Of a stretch of DNA of 8,600 nucleotides, positions 5,613 to 8,600 are shown in pieces. Position numbers and translations under genes: made by a program. The stretch is from assembly GCA_009787685.1 (NCBI GenBank), contig WQSV01000048.1, positions 1-8,600 of the forward strand, in the 5' to 3' direction. Numbering within the stretch: the first letter of the stretch is position 1; the number at the start of each line of letters is the position of its first letter. Under the pieces are notes generated by a model, which saw nothing but the letters and a program-made list of their open reading frames with translations, ran no database searches and was not told where the DNA came from. Source of the stretch: Bacillota bacterium (GTDB taxonomy: Bacteria > Bacillota > Clostridia > Christensenellales > Pumilibacteraceae).

Positions 5613-5688
5613 TTGACAACCGACAACTTGATGGATGGCGAATTAATGTTATCATTAAAATTGCAAATTGTCTGTTGTTAATCGTAAG
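5613..5688 (+). repeat. spoIIIAD/AE intergenic hairpin with a different 7-nt unit
   Basis: The left part has TTGACAA CCGACAA (5613-5626) and the right part TTGCAAA TTGTCTG TTGTTAA TCGTAAG (5661-5688) in 7-nt steps. ACAACCGACAA (5616-5626) pairs with TTGTCTGTTGT (5668-5678) with one mismatch. The loop between is about 41 nt. The design (palindrome of heptamers filling the gap, ending 3 nt before an SD-less ATG) matches the three TGAATAG-type elements, but with an unrelated unit. Confidence 0.5.
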
Positions 5689-5691
5689 TTA

Positions 5692-7002
5692 ATGTTTGGA
5701 CAAGCAATGACAACAATTCTTAGAAAAGAAAAATGGCTAACGATGCTTGACGGCAAGAAAGCCCTTAAAGAAACAAGAACGAATGTTCCAACCAAAGCAA
5801 TTGGAAAAATTCGAAAAAGGCGATTTGTCATAAAAATTGTCCTCACTCTTTTATTTGTCTTCTTTCTCATTCCGTTCCCGTCAACGCTCTCCATTGCCAA
5901 CGAAAATGCTCAAGAAGACCTTAATCAAAATCTTAGAGAAATTCTCAGTCAAATGAACACGGATGAGCTTGATGATTTTCTCGCGTCATTAACACCCGAA
6001 CAACAACATGTTTTTGGGGCGAGAAGTATTGCTGACAGAATAACGCGTATTTTGAGTGGAGAAATATCACTCAGTTATTCAAACTTTTTTCTCTATCTTC
6101 TCCAAGTTCTCGGTGTGTCAGTTTTTCAGTTTCTTCCGCTTGTCGTCACAATACTCCTCATAACAATTTCCTTTAGCGTCATGAATGCAATAAAAGGGCG
6201 GTTTGCTTCAAATTCCGTTGAAAACATAGTCCACTTTGCGGCTGTTTCCCTCATCATTCTCATAGTCCTTGCTCAAATGACTTTCCTCATTGTCTCCGTC
6301 CAAGGAATGATTTCTTCTTTGCGGCAACAAATGAACATAGTCTTTCCAATACTACTCACCATGATGGCCGCATCTGGCGCGCAATCCTCAGCAGCGGTCT
6401 ATCAGCCTTCGGTCGCAATACTAGCATCTGGAGTGACAGAACTAATCACGCTTGTCATCTTGCCAATGTTCATTCTATCAACCGTCTTCACAGTTGTGGG
6501 ATCACTGAGTCCAACAATCAAACTCAAAAGAATGTCGGGCTTTTTGAGAACCGTTTCAAAATGGCTTTTAGGGACTGTGTTCTTCCTTTTCATTGCTTTT
6601 TTGAGCGTTCAAGGAATAACAGCATCGGTCTATGATGGAGTCAGTATTCGAACGGCTCGCTTTGCAATATCGCGCTATGTTCCAATAATTGGAGGATACC
6701 TTTCAGAAGGTTTGAACCTCGTCATGGCGGGAAGCGTTCTTATGAAAAACGCAGTTGGAATGACAGCGGTCATCTTGCTATTTGTTTCGGTTGCCCCAAT
6801 ACTTATCAATATCATAGTCTTTTCGCTCTCATTGCATCTTGCGAGTGCGCTCAGCGAGCCCCTAGGAGATGAAAGGATAAGCTCGCTCTTAAGTGAACTT
6901 GCCAAAAACACAAAGATGCTAGTAGCGGTTGTCCTCGGTGTAGCATTCCTTTATTTCATCTTCCTCGTCTTGATTATCGCAACTGGGAACTTGGTTCTTT
7001 AA
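5692..7002 (+). CDS. spoIIIAE: Stage III sporulation protein AE
   Basis: SpoIIIAE is the largest membrane protein of the SpoIIIA channel. From ATG 5692 it is 436 residues, longer than the usual ~395-400. The extra length is N-terminal: about 43 charged residues (KKALKETRTNVPTKAIGKIR) precede the hydrophobic signal-like segment FVIKIVLTLLFVFFLIPF (from residue 44), with possible cleavage near LSIA. An acidic extracytoplasmic stretch (LNQNLREILSQMNTDELDDF) follows, then several membrane helices, including family-like VFQFLPLVVTILLITISFSV, LTMMAASGAQSSAAVYQP and IIGGYLSEGLNLVMAGSVLM. A TTG at 5668 extends the frame but lies inside the intergenic hairpin; ATGs at 5707 and 5740 are alternatives, and 5740 (420 residues) would be closer to normal length. 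None has a good SD. spoIIIAF starts 109 nt downstream. Confidence 0.9.
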   Translation: MFGQAMTTILRKEKWLTMLDGKKALKETRTNVPTKAIGKIRKRRFVIKIVLTLLFVFFLIPFPSTLSIANENAQEDLNQNLREILSQMNTDELDDFLASLTPEQQHVFGARSIADRITRILSGEISLSYSNFFLYLLQVLGVSVFQFLPLVVTILLITISFSVMNAIKGRFASNSVENIVHFAAVSLIILIVLAQMTFLIVSVQGMISSLRQQMNIVFPILLTMMAASGAQSSAAVYQPSVAILASGVTELITLVILPMFILSTVFTVVGSLSPTIKLKRMSGFLRTVSKWLLGTVFFLFIAFLSVQGITASVYDGVSIRTARFAISRYVPIIGGYLSEGLNLVMAGSVLMKNAVGMTAVILLFVSVAPILINIIVFSLSLHLASALSEPLGDERISSLLSELAKNTKMLVAVVLGVAFLYFIFLVLIIATGNLVL

Positions 7003-7011
7003 ATGCTTTTT

Positions 7012-7109
7012 TAGTGAATTTCTAATAACGAATAGTGGGCAGTTGTTGTTAAATTATTTTTCAAAAAGCTAACCGTCACTATTCGCTATTCGCTATTCAT
7101 TATTCACTA
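7012..7109 (+). repeat. Heptamer-armed palindrome, copy 3 (spoIIIAE/AF)
   Basis: The left arm reads in 7-nt steps TGAATTT CTAATAA CGAATAG TGGGCAG (7015-7042), the core TTGTTGTTAAATTATTTT (7043-7060) differs from the other copies by one base over the shared 17, and the right arm is CTATTCG CTATTCG CTATTCA TTATTCA CTA (7079-7109). CGAATAGTG (7029-7037) pairs perfectly with 7077-7085, and the outer TAGTGAAT (7012-7019) with ATTCACTA (7102-7109). It ends 2 nt before the spoIIIAF ATG. Confidence 0.8.
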
Positions 7110-7111
7110 CT

Positions 7112-7597
7112 ATGATTCTAGCATGGCTACTCAGCATACTCGGAATTGCGGTCATTGGAACTTTGGTTGAACTCATCCTCCCAACTCATCGCATTTCAAA
7201 GTTCATTAAAAGTGTGTTTCGGACGATGGTTGTTCTCGTCATAATTTTGCCATTGCCCGGTCTTTTTCGCAATGGTTTTGATTTCATGGGAGATGGATCA
7301 ATATTCGACAACAACGTCAACCTCGATGAAAATTTTCTTCAATTTATGGACAACCTTCGAATGAGGAACCTTGCAATGGGAGCTGAAAGACAACTCCAAG
7401 AAGAGGGAATAACAGGAATTCAAATCGACATAACAGGAAGGTGGCGAAACAATAATGTTGAAATATCATTAGTAACCGTGAATGTTTCAAATATAGTAAT
7501 GTCTGATGAACTTATGAATATAAATATAAATGAACATATGAGGACAAGACTCAGTGAACTCCTGTTCGTCGACAGAACATTAATAATTATTATTTAA
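7112..7597 (+). CDS. spoIIIAF: Stage III sporulation protein AF
   Basis: SpoIIIAF is a membrane-anchored accessory component of the SpoIIIA channel. Two helices start the protein: WLLSILGIAVIGTLVELILP (about 5-24) and SVFRTMVVLVIILPLPGLF (about 34-52), the latter ending in the family-typical LPLPGL. The remaining ~110 residues form the soluble part, with AERQLQEEGITGIQIDITGR and NNNVEISLVTVNVSNIVM, ending in LSELLFVDRTLIIII. At 161 residues it is shorter than Bacillus SpoIIIAF (about 206); the linker between helices and the ring-like domain is reduced, but the C-terminal pattern appears complete, so I read it as a compact version rather than a truncation. The ATG comes 2 nt after palindrome copy 3 and has no SD. 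spoIIIAG follows after 31 nt. Confidence 0.88.
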   Translation: MILAWLLSILGIAVIGTLVELILPTHRISKFIKSVFRTMVVLVIILPLPGLFRNGFDFMGDGSIFDNNVNLDENFLQFMDNLRMRNLAMGAERQLQEEGITGIQIDITGRWRNNNVEISLVTVNVSNIVMSDELMNININEHMRTRLSELLFVDRTLIIII

Positions 7598-7628
7598 CAT
7601 TAAATGTTTTATAATCAACAAAAAAACT

Positions 7629-8192
7629 ATGTCAAAAAACATAATAACAACTTCATCGCAATCCCCGAAAAATGAAAACAACAACGACAACGAGGGAAAG
7701 GGAATACTTGGACGACTAAAAAAAATGCGTCACAAGGAGTTTCTCATTGCTGGAATTGCAGTTCTCATAATGCTAGTTTTGTATTTCACGACTTGCTCAT
7801 CTTCATTTGGAAGCGATGCAAACACTTCAAACAACAATAATTCAAATGTGAGCGACAGCGAATGCAGACTTCTTCGGATTGAGAGACAATTAGAAGATGC
7901 TGTTAGAAGCGTGAATGGCATTTCAAATGCCCAAGTAATCATCAACTGGGAGTCAACAATGGAAATAATCATTGCCTATATGACTCAGTCTGGACAAAAC
8001 ACCTCGACTCAAAATCCAATACTCACCCAAGGTGGACGCCCCGTCATAATCCGTGAAATCTACCCAAGTATCATTGGAGTCCTAATCGTCGCCGATGGCG
8101 CTCAAGACCCAAGAGTCAGAGTAGAATTAATCAATGCAGTCGTGACCCTCCTAAACATTCGCCCTGCTCAAGTGGCGGTGTTAGCAATGTAG
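7629..8192 (+). CDS. spoIIIAG: Stage III sporulation protein AG, ring-forming channel protein
   Basis: SpoIIIAG is anchored in the outer forespore (mother-cell) membrane and forms a large multimeric ring in the intermembrane space. The 187 residues show a cytoplasmic Asn/Lys-rich N-terminus (1-38), one membrane helix (FLIAGIAVLIMLVLYFT, about 38-54), a low-complexity Ser/Asn linker (SSSFGSDANTSNNNNSNVSD), and the ring-building domain: RLLRIERQLEDAVRSVNGI, NAQVIINWESTMEIIIAYMT, an insert rich in Gln, Ser and Thr (QSGQNTSTQNPILTQGG), then YPSIIGVLIVADGAQDPRVR and ELINAVVTLLNIRPAQVAVL. All family hallmarks are in place. The gap from spoIIIAF is 31 A-rich nt with no SD and no palindrome. Confidence 0.93.
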   Translation: MSKNIITTSSQSPKNENNNDNEGKGILGRLKKMRHKEFLIAGIAVLIMLVLYFTTCSSSFGSDANTSNNNNSNVSDSECRLLRIERQLEDAVRSVNGISNAQVIINWESTMEIIIAYMTQSGQNTSTQNPILTQGGRPVIIREIYPSIIGVLIVADGAQDPRVRVELINAVVTLLNIRPAQVAVLAM

Positions 8193-8227
8193 TGATTGAG
8201 TATGTGTTGTCAAAATCCGACCATTAC

Positions 8228-8241
8228 TTATTCAATATTCA
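8228..8241 (+). repeat. Possible decayed right arm of a heptamer element
   Basis: TTATTCA ATATTCA, two adjacent 7-nt units of the type seen in the right arms of the three palindromes, lie 36 nt after the spoIIIAG stop. No matching left arm is evident, and the preceding GTTGTCAAAATCCGACC only faintly recalls the core. Confidence 0.3.
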
Positions 8242-8255
8242 ATAAAAAAAAGTTG

Positions 8256-8284
8256 TCATAAAAGGTCAATCACAACCATATAAA
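8256..8284 (+). promoter_or_regulatory. Candidate internal sigma-E promoter for spoIIIAH
   Basis: TCATAAA (8256-8262) matches five of seven positions of the sigma-E -35 pattern KMATATT; exactly 14 nt later CATATAAA (8277-8284) matches six of eight of the -10 pattern CATACAMT. The site sits in the 148-nt spoIIIAG/AH gap, the widest in the operon. An internal sigma-E-dependent promoter is known in the Bacillus subtilis spoIIIA locus, though at another position. This is a hand match only. Confidence 0.4.
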
Positions 8285-8300
8285 TTCAGTAGATATCAAT

Positions 8301-8329
8301 TTGAGAGAATTCTCAAAATATCATGGAGG
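8301..8329 (+). promoter_or_regulatory. Hairpin and Shine-Dalgarno before spoIIIAH
   Basis: TTGAGA (8301-8306) and TCTCAA (8311-8316) form a 6-bp stem with loop GAAT, followed by the SD GGAGG (8325-8329), 11 nt from the ATG. This is the only clear SD in the spoIIIA operon. Confidence 0.6.
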
Positions 8330-8340
8330 AGATAAATAAC

Positions 8341-8600
8341 ATGTTAACAAAAAAGAAAAAAATCTTTGTTCTCACTGGGATGGTGGCACTGCTCGTTTTG
8401 ACGGGTGTCTTGAACATTGTTCTCAACAACCGCGTCGACAGTCCGCCAGTAATCGGCGATGGTGGCGGAATTGGCGCTCAATGCATGTTCCAAACAATGC
8501 ACTCTCAAAGACAACTAGCAAGAGAACAGCAAAGACTATCTTGGCAAGCAGTTATCGAAAATTCAACTGACGCTGAAACTATTGCAACGGCAACAGAAAA
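8341..8600 (+). CDS. spoIIIAH: Stage III sporulation protein AH (3' partial)
   Basis: SpoIIIAH is a bitopic protein of the mother-cell membrane whose extracytoplasmic ring domain binds forespore SpoIIQ across the septum. The frame is open to the window edge, giving 86 codons. A basic start (MLTKKKK), one membrane helix (IFVLTGMVALLVLTGVLNIV, about 8-27), a Gly/Pro-rich linker (DSPPVIGDGGGIGA), then SQRQLAREQQRLSWQAVIEN and STDAETIATATEK are visible, matching the first helices of the family domain (R-x-x-R-x-x-x-x-x-x-x-I followed by S-x-x-A-x-x-x-A). The ATG at 8341 is set by GGAGG 11 nt upstream. A single cysteine lies at residue 48 in the linker. The YscJ/FliF-like ring domain itself would lie beyond the edge. 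Confidence 0.9.
   Translation, partial: MLTKKKKIFVLTGMVALLVLTGVLNIVLNNRVDSPPVIGDGGGIGAQCMFQTMHSQRQLAREQQRLSWQAVIENSTDAETIATATE

Noticed and set aside
5668..5691. TTG at 5668 as the spoIIIAE start
   Set aside because: It lies in the pairing arm of the intergenic hairpin, has no SD and only lengthens a protein already longer than its family.
4860..7109. The heptamer elements as a CRISPR array or as rho-independent terminators
   Set aside because: There are no repeat-spacer units of CRISPR size, and the stems are AT-rich with the T-rich tract in the loop region rather than after the stem.

Overview
The window suggests a low-GC, endospore-forming Firmicute of the Clostridia type. The evidence is a nearly complete spoIIIA operon (spoIIIAA to spoIIIAG complete, spoIIIAH running off the right edge), preceded by a ytaF/mntP-like membrane protein gene and a 3' fragment of dipicolinate synthase subunit B (dpaB/spoVFB). 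All recognisable genes are on the + strand and use the standard code. I cannot name the genus.

Left third (about 1-2295): an accessory, partly decayed region. It opens with the C-terminal end of a large Rhs/polymorphic-toxin-like protein, continuing from before the window, whose last ~100 residues look like an HNH-type nuclease toxin. A small gene with a good Shine-Dalgarno (SD), the likely immunity gene, follows, then a strong terminator. Next come a short, higher-GC remnant of an Rhs core end, a second small low-GC gene (possible orphan immunity protein), a near-perfect terminator, and an unrecognised gene broken by an in-frame TAG. GC swings sharply between these pieces, as expected where toxin tips and immunity genes are shuffled behind a shared core. 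The region ends inside dpaB: only its C-terminal half remains.

Middle (2646-3370): ytaF with a clear SD and a candidate sigma-E promoter, then a hairpin that stops 9 nt before the spoIIIAA start codon.

Right (3370-8600): spoIIIAA-AB-AC-AD-AE-AF-AG-AH in canonical order. Together these encode the mother-cell side of the channel that links mother cell and forespore during engulfment: AA is the ATPase, AB/AC/AD/AE/AF are membrane or accessory parts, and AG and AH are the ring-forming proteins (AH pairs with SpoIIQ).

The most unusual feature is in the gaps of this operon. Three junctions (AB/AC, AC/AD, AE/AF) hold homologous palindromes built from 7-nt repeats, with TGAATAG-like units on the left, an AT-rich core (17 nt identical in two copies) in the middle, and CTATTCA-like units on the right. 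They fill nearly the whole space between one stop codon and the next start codon. Two other junctions (AA/AB and AD/AE) hold hairpins with different 7-nt units. The starts of AA to AG have no visible SD, although ytaF, spoIIIAH and the toxin-region genes do. A candidate internal sigma-E promoter precedes spoIIIAH.
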